In this document: positions 1 to 11,565 of the stretch, piece by piece
Layout: every line of letters begins with the position of its first letter
Numbering within the stretch: position 1 is the first letter of the stretch
Assembly: GCA_022836615.1 (NCBI GenBank)
Contig: MU405210.1
Coordinates: 1-64,000, forward strand
DNA from: Annulohypoxylon bovei var. microspora
Taxonomy: Eukaryota; Ascomycota; Sordariomycetes; Xylariales; Hypoxylaceae
DNA: 64,000 nt
Direction: 5' to 3'
Position numbers and translations under genes: made by a program
The notes under the pieces: generated by a model
What the model was told of the DNA's origin: nothing
The model's input: only the letters and a program-made list of their open reading frames with translations
Database searches by the model: none

Positions 1-3000
1 TTTACATACAAATATAATTGAAAATCCGGATCCGTATGCACTTAGAGATACCTATGCACAAAGTGGTGTATGCACTTGCAGGGGTAACTACTGTAATCTA
101 TTACTACTATTAGCTTCATCGTCTTTTACTTACGTACTATGATTACTATGAGACTTTACCTGAGATAGGTACATAGGTATGAAAAATGCTGCCTATCTGT
201 GCTTCATCACTCTTCGTACCTACCGAGGTAATCGCATTGCTAGTTAGCCCCTGAAGACCTTCCGAAACCTTTTCGGAGGGATGTTGGTTCGTAAAGAGAC
301 GAGCGAAAAAATAGGTTGCTCTCGGCACTACTTCCATCGGATACAGAATACTATGTAGTAATCACAGGATCCATGTTTGCTTCGGAAGGTCAAGGTTTGA
401 GCCGCAACTGCTGCGGTACATAAACCCGACATCTCAACGGGAATGCATGAGACATGTGTATGGACCCGCGCATACTTTCTACCGTGCTCAATGTGAGACT
501 AGAAATGTGAACGATCATAAAATACTGGTACTGGCTCGTTCAAGGGGTAGGTAATCTTCCTTGACGGTCCCGCAGGAGAACCTTGTCCTCACGGGCAGGA
601 AGCGGTGGCCCTTACGTCCGGGGGTTGTCGATCATAGTGTGCTTATGTGCTCGGCCAGGGGTTAGCAAATTCGGCATTGTGGATTTGCTAAGCCACAAAT
701 ATCATTTCGCTAATCTGTACGTGCCTTGTACCACATGGGATGACGCAGGGAGAGGAGCTACACACGGGATGATGAGACGTGGCTTGATCGTTAATAAGAC
801 TAGGTCTAAGTAGATCAGGGCCTTCTGTTCCTTGAAGAGCTTGGACCTCTATCACTGAAGTTCGCCGGTTGAAAGTTGACGCTAGATGGCCTCGTGGCTT
901 GCCTGGACTTCTAATCATCATACTAACTTAGATTTGACTACACGTTGGGGAAGGATAACGACCTGCAAATACCCGTTCTAGGACGATCATAGAAGAAATC
1001 ATTCGTGCTCTCTCGCTTTGCGCTGACCGAGAGTCGTTAGGTTACTGGCATTGGCATTGCGATAGATCACAAAGCAAAATTTCCTCCAGCAGTCGGGCTT
1101 GTCACATGGACATTGTAGCCAGTGGCCACGAAAAAGCTGTATCTAAATGTTGATCGTTTTAACCCGGTCAGCTGGATCAAGTCAAGATGATCGCTACTAG
1201 CCCGTAGCCTGGCGGCTATCTAGGGAGCACGACATGACCTAAACATTAGGAGCAACAAATATGTCGTGGGAGGCGCCTTTCAGTCTCGAAGTCGTATGGA
1301 ATCTGGGTACCTACCTGCCTACCAGCCAGCTCAGCTCGTGCCCCATCCATCCATGCTCCGCCGAGGCCATGGTTGGTGGCGAACAGAACACGAAATGATC
1401 CGTTAACTCTTAACTCTCCCGCAGGCTTTCACCTGTTATAGATCCGCTGACATAGGCTCGTCGGTTAAGCGACATCTGGACCTATATGCAAACCCCCGAA
1501 CTGCGGATGAGCCTGAATTTATGAGGCTCCCAATGCGTTGTGTGAAGTAATACAACCAAATCCGCCGTGTCATAGGCGTCACAGCATGTGCCCAATTGCC
1601 ATAAACAACACTCTCATCGCGATGAGTTGATGAAAGGTAGATACCCTTGCATGATAATTTTAGTTTGCGAATTAGCTGCCGGTGATAGAAAACAATTGCC
1701 GGTCGCAGTCGGGCAGCCTATCGTTCCAAGATAGCTTAGCCAAGCTTATGGCCATCCTCTTGTTATTGGAGGGGTATTGTCTCTCCACAAGTTATCGGCT
1801 TTTGATTTCCTCCCTGGCTGCTGGATCCGGGCTTTTCGGCCGGATTCGCTGCTGGCATGTTCGACGATCTACGAATACCGCCGAACTAATAATTGAGGGA
1901 CTCCCTCTTCCTAGATCGCCGGAGAGCTGGTATGGGTTGTAATGCCGTTGTTCAGCCCCAAGCGGTAGTCATTCGAAGCAACGCGATATTGTGGTTAGTT
2001 TTCAGACAAGGCGAAAACTAAGGTGAAGAAAAAAAACGCCATCCAGATGATTACATGTGTGGCGGGGCTGGAGCAAAAAGCCCCAGTTTCCTCTTCCCTT
2101 TCTAGCTCCATCAGCCCATTCCCTAGCAGGACAAAGTTAGCGAGAGTGCGGGTTCGGGGATTAGAAGACGAAATGGGGATTTGTGGGATAGGTATGTATG
2201 TACATACACAGTACTAGGTATGTATGCATCTGCCTGGGTAGAGGTCTAGGTCGGGGTCTAGGAAGAAATACCAGGAATGAAATAACCTAGAAGCCATTAA
2301 TACCATGCTGGAACTAGCTGATGAATAATACCATAGTACATGACATGGTACATGAACGAATACGTGAGCGGCTCCTCCCCTCTCGGCCGATAAGAATTAT
2401 TTTTAACACTAAAATAATTGTCGGGTTCATTCCTCCACTTTCTCCTCTCTCACCCCCAAGCAAAAGGCCGCGGAAGGGTCGAGGATGTGGAAACTGGTGG
2501 GGAATCGCCTTAGGAGACGTATAATACTAGGTATCGCCTGTGAGTTTTCCCAGGAATGGCCTAGTAGTCGAACCTTCCAAGATTTCCTCGGTTGTTGATC
2601 GTATGAGCTTTCCAACTTTTCCTACTAAGCAGCCTAGATAAACTCAAGCTAAGCAGTAGTTTCTTGGAATTCCGATTTCTTGGGATAGCTAGTATTAATA
2701 ACAGGAGTCGAGACTTCCAGTCATCAATAATCTATACATTAGGCTCTTTTAAGCTTTAGTGCACGGATACAAGTGTCTCGCCTGCAAAAGGTCCATGCAG
2801 TCGCGAGGCCTTGGACGATGAAATTGTGGACTATACTCCAGTGGTATATATTCCATTCCCGGTAGATGAAGCCGATACCAGGGCTAGCAACGCGGAAATT
2901 CAGGAGACTAAACAAGTTTACTACATACTAGTGCACCCAGAGTATTGGTATCACACTAGAGCGTTACGTGCCGGCGCATGCTCCTTTGTTACCAATTAGC

Positions 3001-5242
3001 CGTCATAAATAAGATACTATCTTAAGAAGTTGCGCAGCTCTTAAGATTGCCCACTATGTGAATACGTGGTCTGGAACCTGTTCTCTTGGTCAATAATACC
3101 AGCGACTTACTACTCTGTATACGCCATCCTAGCTCTCACTTTACACAGTACTGCCGTACATACCAGTCGCTTAAAGCTAAAAGTTAAAAGCTAAAAGCTA
3201 ATAGTCAATAACCAGTGCCTTGGTTCAGTGTTAGGTGCCTTCTCTAAGATTATATCGGCAAGACTTGTTTCTTCGTAACACGGCAGCGGTCTCTTATATC
3301 TCCCCGTTGAATATGCCCCCCCTTTGATCGTCTCTAGGATACATAAAATACACAGAATACACAGAATACATACATAAGAGAGGTAACAACTCGAGCCATG
3401 GATATGTGACAGAGGGCTCACTTGGGATTCTTATTCAGTGCTACAGCACCCCTTCGCTTATGCTTCCTAATTACCCCATATACATAGAGCACGTTTCACA
3501 AGCATGCAGCTATGATGATAGGTTGACAAACGCGCACTTCGGTAAATCGAGCTGGTTCACGGACCATGGTACGTACCCTCGACTAGTTGAGTACAATACG
3601 GCAGGTACCGCTTACACGGGTTGCACTACGGGGATACATACCTTGTCTTCTTTCGTCGATCAGCTCCGTCAACTAAAATGTACCGACCCACATGGAATCG
3701 ACATCATGTCTCTTCCCACAATCCACGATCCACAATCCGCAATCCACAAACCCCCTAAGCATTACATACTACCTGGGGGCATTACCAACTTAACTTACCT
3801 AGACCACCGTACTAGCAAGTTTCTAGCTAGACCTCCCGACCATCTCGCGTACTGCCTTTCCAAATCCATCGCCATGCCTGCATAGGTATGTACGCAGTAA
3901 AATCTACGAGGGGGTGCCTCGCCCTATGATCGATGATCTCAGCTTCTCTACATACATACACACATACACCTAGTACTATGTAGATATGTAGGCATGTATG
4001 TATGTAGGTAGGCATGCGGTACCTATGCTATCAGCGCAACCCCGTAACAAGTCCCTGACCAATGACCCTGATCCTAACTTGGTCCTCACCCTGGCCCTGA
4101 CCTCACTTTCCCTTACCGAGTACGTATATATACTCGTAGTATGTACCATAGTACTCTACTCGAGCCGCCGCCCCAGATACTATGTATGTATATATGTACT
4201 TTTATATTCGATTTAATACCTAGACTCGGAGTGGTATATTCGGCCGTTTAGCTGACTTGGTAGGTACGTGCTCTCCCGCGGGCAAGGAGCCAACGCCATA
4301 CCCATGCCGTTGGAGCCGATACCCATTAGAAGTGGGAAAGAGCACACATCTTGAATTCAATTCAATTGAATTATGACCGGGGTAGTGACGGTTACCGGTT
4401 CGTTCGTACTTGCCATGGCAGCCATGACTACATACCCAGTAGTATGAAGATCTAGTCGTTTAGGTCGCTTTAACCTATTATTCATTCCTTACATCAGTCT
4501 TCTCTGGACGAGGTGACCCCGGGAATTCAAGCAAGTAACAAGCCCACCTTCATAATGCGTGACAGGCCAAAGCCACTAGATACATACATACACTACCTCA
4601 TCCTCCCGTTTTCCTTCTTTTAGGTGCCTCCCCTTCTCCTCGAATCATATTTCCTCATCGACACGCCCGACACACACATATTACTTACTGTATCTGTACA
4701 TTTCGCCTCAGCGACGTTGGGTCACTTGTTTCGAAGACACTACTCAACTCGCGAGAACTCACCTATTATACGATCTTCTAAAATTTGACAGTCACACGAG
4801 TCGAGACCGCTGCTATCACTTTCGCCTCCGTCAGCTTATACATCTGACATTGTTCGCCGTCTTGGACTAAACTATCAACACGTAGACTATTTTCAACATT
4901 TTATCAGTGACTTAAATAAAACTATTAGAAAACGGTCTGGATTGGACGCCAGCATACAGAATACCAACGGCCAATTACCCGGGATTCTGGCCACTCTCAG
5001 CGACTCGGCTCGAGGACTTACAGCTTGGAGGGTGTATGTGTGTGGTGCTTGCTTGTTAGCTGTGCCGCCGAACGACCTTTATCCGGCAGATACCAAAAAA
5101 ACACAACAACTAACTTAGTGTATATTCCTGTCTACGCCTGTTTTCTTTTGGATTCTGCAAATCTAACCGAAAACCTCTCAACTACTACTCGAATCTAGCT
5201 TGTTATGTTATAAGGAATTATCCAATATTACATTCGATCTCA
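1..5242. other. gene-poor region, no supported gene
   Basis: I see no reading frame here with an ATG start, plausible splice sites and protein-like composition. The longest frame (3406-3885, +) opens with GTG and matches nothing I know. The DNA holds scattered TACATA/TAGGTA-type short repeats (for example around 3345-3375 and 3950-4015) and a perfect 14-bp palindrome at 4359-4372. From about 4600 the sequence becomes pyrimidine-rich (CT-rich runs near 4600-4680), which is typical of a fungal promoter or 5' leader and probably belongs to the regulator gene that starts at 5243. Confidence 0.6.
5205..5213 (+). promoter_or_regulatory. possible minimal upstream ORF of the Zn2Cys6 gene
   Basis: An ATG-TTA-TAA triplet set (two codons plus stop) lies 29 nt before the ATG of the regulator gene at 5243. 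If transcription starts upstream, scanning ribosomes meet this start first. Whether the messenger leader reaches this far is inference. Confidence 0.35.
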
Positions 5243-6784
5243 ATGGGGATACAAGTCAGACTAGAACTTCACCCATCAGCCATTCCTGATACTCCTCCCG
5301 GCCTGGCGAGCCCAAGCTCCTCGTCAACTCACACTCCCAGAGCCTCCGAGGATCGAACTTGGCCTACTTTCGTACCCATTTCTCCTCCTATGTCTAGCTA
5401 TGATCCGAGCACCAGGCCAGATATGGTAGCAACGAAGGACCCCGAAGAGGGCCATATGCGAAGAGATAATCTGAACGGTGCAGCTCGACAGCAACTTCCA
5501 CCCCTCAGCAGCTTATTCGGACCTCCTCACCATGTCCGTCCAGCACTCTCCCCTCTTCCGGATCGACCTAGTCCCCTCCACAGTACGCATTCTCCAATGG
5601 ATAGACCAGATTCGAGAAGTTCGTCTTACTTCCCAAATGTCTCGCCGTCTTTAAGTCAACCACGCAGTGTTTACGAGCCGAGACTGGAGCCTGAAAGGCC
5701 AACGCTACCCCCAGTCTCTGCTCAGTTTCCCGGACCGCTCAGATCTCCGACGCACGACTTCGAGCGTTTACATCATGTAACACGTTCTGAACCTTCTCCT
5801 GCTGGAAGATGGGGCCCTATGAGCCATCCGGATTCAAGGCGGGCGGAGTATGTGTTCGAATCTCGACCGCCAACTCCCCCTTTCAGGTCAGTCTCCGAGC
5901 GTATGCCGCTCCCCCCTCTAAGCCAGCGGCTGGGCTTTGAATCAAGCCCGCCATTCAAGAGGGAGAATCCAATGCGTTTAGAGCCGCCGAATCACTCGCC
6001 GCCTCTAGCGAACGTTGTTTCACCAGAAGGAGCGCCGGTAAAAGATGGACTGGGTCCCAAGATCTGGACGGGGACGCACTTTCTACCTCGTTTCGTGAAG
6101 CAAGCAGATGTACCCGGGGAGGGAATGTGTTATTTCTACGATGATGGGACTCATTGCAAGACTGTCATTGACGGGGAGCCTGTTAATGCTCATTGGGGTG
6201 TCACGAAGGCGGGAAAGCCCCGAAAGCGACTTGCAATAGCATGTCTCACTTGTCGGGAGAAGAAGATTAAATGTGACCCGGACTACCCTCGATGTGTCCA
6301 GTGCGAAAAATTCGGGAGAGTCTGCAAGTTCAAGAATGCGTAAGTCTTAACACCCTATGCTGGATGTGTTTTATTTCCATGTGCTAACATCTAACTTAGC
6401 CCTCGTGGTGGTCACAACACCTCCCCGGTGGCTTCGCCGGCCGAGCATGAAATACCTAGACAACTCGGGCCTTATCCTAGCGCAGTTGATTTTAAAAGGC
6501 CGAGAAGCGCCTCGAGCACACCAGTCTCTCCCCGGACTACTAAGATTACCCACAGCCACCCCTCTCCTGAATTGCTCCCAGGCCTATCTGCAAAGAGGAT
6601 GAGATATTCATACGACGACTATCCGCGGCAGCCCCCACCGCCCCCGACGAGCCGCCCTCCGGCGATGATTCCTATTCCCGAGATTAAACGGGTAGCTGGT
6701 GGTAGTGTGCCTACTTGGCAACAACACCACGACTTGCCTCGTGATATTCTTTGCCGGCCGTGGCAAACAGACCCGTATGTCTAA
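5243..6784 (+). CDS. Zn2Cys6 (C6 zinc cluster) transcription regulator
   Basis: Two exons, 5243-6339 and 6400-6784, with a 60-nt GT-AG intron that restores the frame; 493 residues. The zinc cluster lies at residues 334-361 with spacing Cys-x2-Cys-x6-Cys-x6-Cys-x2-Cys-x6-Cys (Cys 334, 337, 344, 351, 354, 361), so it should bind two zinc ions and DNA in the nucleus. It is unusual that the cluster is in the second half of the protein, after about 275 residues rich in Pro and Ser and a conserved basic/aromatic stretch (residues about 280-330, containing CYFYDDGTHCK and HWGVTKAGKPRKR) just before it. The intron falls directly after the cluster. The tail is Pro-rich and ends in a motif with RPWQTDPYV. 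No fungal-specific middle homology domain is visible. The family is conserved in Pezizomycotina, but I cannot name its targets. The start is the first in-frame ATG after a long pyrimidine-rich leader. Confidence 0.92.
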
Positions 6785-9700
6785 CCCTTAAACAATTGTA
6801 AACACAATTACATCCGAGCGAAAAGTACCTACCCATGACCATAATACTCATACCCATTACAGAAGACCTCATACCCGTGTATAACTCCTTGATATTTGAT
6901 TAGCATATCTTGCTACTCGAAGAAGTTCATCATAATTAATTACCTATATACGCAATCAGCACCTTATTCTAGTCGGGGTCAGCCCCCCTGCGTCCTATTA
7001 TGCGAAAGCGAAGAGTACTGGAGGTCATTTGACAACAATGACACGCCCAGTCGACGAGTTCTGGCCGCGTTTATATCTATGCTCATTGTTGCTTGGACTT
7101 AGCTTGAACGGTTTACTAAATCTATCACGATGATTCTCCGTACACGCTACGTCCACGACCGAGCAAATCATGTGTCCCTTTCACTCAAAGAAAAAGGTTG
7201 GACGACGACAAAATCGATCTAAGAGCTCGGGCTAAGAAGGGGCTCGAGTATTTAACTGGATATGCCTCCTCCTATTTCACGACCATTACTCGAAGGCCAG
7301 GTATCGAAACGAGTGAAAGAGGGAATTTTACCGATCGCAAGAGTTATGCTGGATTGCAACGAGAGTTGTCCGTATACGGGGGGGCTCTAGACCTGATTCG
7401 GAGTCTTATGACGTTGGTGTTAGATTCGCCGGCTCTTAGGTGGAAACATCATGGGATTTTCAGCGGAGCGATTTGAGAACACGGCATGTTTCAGACCTTA
7501 GATGGGGAGGCTACTACTGCCACTCATTTTAAGACGTCACTTTCACCCAACTCAGATCGACTCACGGATACAAGAGATATCATAACACCTTCGAAATAGC
7601 CTCCTAGCGGCCTCGCGAATAACGAGTCATACGACTGATTACCTATCTACTCAACACTAGCATCACGATAAAATTCTACGAATCTTACGGCTGCTAATTC
7701 ATTGTTTATATTTAATGTACTGGATAGTCCGCACTGTTTTTATGGACTTGGGAAGCATCTTGGCCGGCGTTTTGGGTTCAACTTGCATTTGTTTTTAAGC
7801 GTTTTAAAACATTGGGAGGGAAGGTACGGGGATGAGTTTCAGATATCCTAGTTTTTGCATTGGAAGGTTTATCCATCTATTTGGTTTACTTGCATTTCAT
7901 CTCACACTTTCAGCTGCCGCCTCACGGTTGATTGCCAGTCTCATGTTTGTTATTTTCAAGAATACCCTGTAACTATACCTTAACATTTGCATACAAAAGG
8001 GAATGGCATAGCAGAGTCGGGGGTAGGCGGATGGAGAGGGGGTAATGGTAAATTCGAATAGAAGATTACTGCCCTGGGCAGCCCCTGAACCAGCAACTCA
8101 TCACTGCGAACTGCGAACTGCGATTTTACGAGCCAACGAACTGAATTAAATCCTCTCCTGAGACACCAAATCCATGAACATACATATGTAGAATCCTTCA
8201 GGCAGCTCGACAGCGAGTGGGGTCATGTCCTTTTTACAAAGACAGATATAATCAAGAAAAGCATGTTGGTCAGGGTTCGAAGCCTGCAATTGCCGCATGA
8301 TCCAATAGGGGTATCTTGAAGGGGAGACATAACATCTCTGTGCGACGGTTGGATAGATGAGCACAGGCAGGCTGAGTCTTTCGATTAGATTGCCGCCCAT
8401 CAGATCATGGTTCGGTTGCCAAAATGCCACGCGGATGGCTAACGCCACCATGCCCGTGTTCACCCTCCTCCGGGATATGCTTGAGCGGGTGGTTATGTTC
8501 TTCTGTACGAGGTAAGGAATGATCCTTCTTAATTCCCGGCTTCTTGTAGGTACATAGATCAGTCGCAATGACTTCCCCTTCCCCTTTGCGATGTCTACAT
8601 CAATAAGTTGCGGGAAAGGATCCAAAAAGGGTTTCTCACCCGCCGCCTCCTCATTCAGGGGACCATACTAACCCATGACATGTGGACGAAAATGGAAATA
8701 AAACCCATTCGGAGATACAAAAAAGTTGGACGCCTAGAAACCCTGTTTCGGCCGGTTGATAGCCTTGTTCTTACTCTTGTTTCCCTCGTTCCCTCTCTCT
8801 CTGTCTATCTATCTCACTCCCACTTACTTGCCCACGTTCGTCATCCATGTAAGAACGGGACTTATGTACATAATATGCTAGGTAGGCTGACTGCAGGACC
8901 GAAAACCACGTTGCACGACGCCGTCAGCTATTACGGTACATGTCTCGAAAAGACTATGCCATGCGTCACACTACCTACGGTAGATGAAAGAGCGGGCTTG
9001 GAACTAACTTGCCTTTGATCGCGCTATTCGCTCGACGCCCCTCGAGGGCATGGAATTATATAAGACATACCTACATTGTCATAGTAAGTGATGATAATCC
9101 TCCTAAAATACGACAGATGCCGATGAAACCCCGCCAACTACTTAGTTATTGGTGACAACAAAGTCAGAGAAGTACGATAGAAATCCACAAGCCCACACCA
9201 CTTCGAGAACCCCTAACTCCGTACTATGATGGATCTTGGTTCTTAACCCGTTCCCAATCGCAGGGGCCATCGTTGCGTGCGAGCGTGCGAGCGTATGGGT
9301 GTGTAAGTTGTAAGTGTGGGTTGACGTGATGATACCATGATATACCTATCTCAGCTATTCCCAGCCATTTTGGCCAAGGTAGGCAATGTTCACGAACGAG
9401 CAGTCGAACAACAAACACACACACTAGACGACACCCTACATACGCTATATGCATGACCCTACCATGCTTACGTCTTATGGTTGTATCTCGCCGAGAAAAG
9501 CACATCTTCTATGCAGTATACCCCCCCTTCGCCCCCACCAACCACTACCGCGTCCCCAGAAAAAAGATTAATACCTCGACCGGGCAAATAAAGTAACGAC
9601 TCACGAACTAGTAATAGTGCCCCATAGAGTAAGACTATACTATACTAGGTACTATACACACAACCTACATGCATAGGTAGGTAGGTATCTACATACATAT

Positions 9701-11565
9701 GTATAACAACAACATCACAAACAACAAACAAACAAAAAATCAATAAAATGCAATAAAAGCGCCGAGGAGGCGAGGTTGCACTGCGGAGACCCAGAGGACT
9801 GGTATACAAAACCCGTGCTTTTCGCTTGATTACATCTTGATTACCTGATGGCGGGCGGGACTTCGAGCCGGCGGAGCGGGTTGAGTAGCAGATTAGGTAC
9901 GGTAGAGAGTGGGTTTTGGAGGGTCTCGCGTGGGATGCAAAATAGGACCGCATACATACATTAGGGATTACATATATTACATACATACCGACATACATAC
10001 CTACCTATAGGTATCATATGTAACGAGTACTTGCTTTGCACGTCGATGTCTACATGTGGTATACTCTGCGTCGTCATCGTCCTCCACTCAGACTCACTCA
10101 CGCGCACATTTACATACGGCCTCGACTCAGCTAGGCTCAGCTTAACTCAACTCACGGGGCTGGAAATAAAAATCCACCATACTACACGAGGGTCATCGCG
10201 AACAATGCCAGCGTTTTAACTCGTCCGTGGCCGGGTCCGCCCGTAAAAAAAGAAAAAAGAAAAAGAAAATAAAGGGACTAAATAATAATGATAAATGAAT
10301 AATTAAATAAATAGATAAATACCTACTTACTTACTTACAGAATAACCAAGAAAAAGATACGAAACATTATCTTCGGCAGGCCTTCCGAAACCCATCTTCG
10401 TGTCTCAGTTCTACCTCCCACCCGTGTAACGCCAGCGACGCCGGGCGTTCGGCCGGGCTCCCATCATCCAGCTACCTATCCATTTACCTACTTTACACTC
10501 ACGCTCACATCCGTACTCACACCTAGACCTACACTTACACTTACGCTCAGCCAGCTACCTATGCATGCACGCATGTAGCTAGCTACCAGCTAACCCAAGC
10601 TAAGACCTCGGCAGTAGGGCTGGACTCTCCCTTGTGTCTCCCCAACGTCGAGAGAGGCAGCAGAGATGACTGCCTAATGAGGAAGGTTCGGGATCCGAAG
10701 CTCCCCTCGCCAAAGGCCCGGCCTCAGATCTTTTTTTTTTTTTTTTCTTTTCTTTCCGTTTTGATCTCCTGACTCAGATGGAATATGCAGATAAAATAAA
10801 TAGATAAAAAAAAAGAATTGAGCGGCAGAGACACAAACGCACACACCTACATACATGCACATACGCACATACCTACCTACGCACGCACAAAAATGTCCTA
10901 ATTAGTAAGACGCTACTGCTGCTGCTCTGCTCTCGACCGCGAAAGCGGTGGGGGGAATGAAAGGTGACAGGTGGGATGGGGCATGCTGTCTGTATGTACG
11001 TCTCCTACCTACATACATATAAGCGTTTGTGTGACGGTGATCCCAATACGAGGTTGCTGCGCCGGCACCATTGTAAAATTTAAGGTCTCTTCAGGTGAGC
11101 CGGCTTAATTCTGGTTCCTACGCCGGAGAGGTTCGAGCACAGATCCGTCGGAACAGGGTCTCGAACGGCGGCTCTTCCTCATGCTGAGTAACGTTAAACC
11201 CGGTCACACTCTGATCCTCGACTCGACTTTTATTGCTGCCATCCCACAGCTTCGTAAATCGTAGATCCTGCAGAAGAGATAGAGACAATGCCGTGTAGCC
11301 TTGGAATTTTTCCTTCTTGTCAAACATACAGTTACGTCTCGAACGACAGACAGGGTATATGGATTGTTGTCGAACCGTCCGAGCCGGTCCAACATATGAT
11401 AATTTGCTCCCCCTTGTGACCGGAACAAAAACAACGCCCCAAGTCCAATGTTCAATACCAACCCGCCGAGCCGTGCGCAATCCTACAATGCAATGCCATG
11501 GTATTATACATAACGCCCTAGGTAGACCCGGATTTACTGCACTCCGATGCCACCCCCCCCTAACT
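6785..11565. other. gene-poor region, no supported gene
   Basis: About 4.8 kb without a gene I can defend. Open frames at 7198-7476 (+), 8146-8625 (-) and 8608-9018 (+) lack an ATG at their left limit or any recognisable domain. Short repeats of the TACATAC/ACCTACC type are dense at 9640-10020 and 10480-10870. A 16-base T run lies at 10731-10746. The last few hundred bases should include the 3' untranslated region of the mau2 gene. Confidence 0.55.

Noticed and set aside
3406..3885. 159-codon plus-strand frame
   Set aside because: It opens with GTG, has no recognisable domain, and its codon use is like the surrounding non-coding DNA.
7198..7476. 92-codon plus-strand frame
   Set aside because: TTG start, no domain, no splice partners that extend it.
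8146..8625. 159-codon minus-strand frame, somewhat protein-like
   Set aside because: No ATG between the upstream stop and the first codons, no family recognised. It could be a decayed gene or an exon of a gene I could not assemble.
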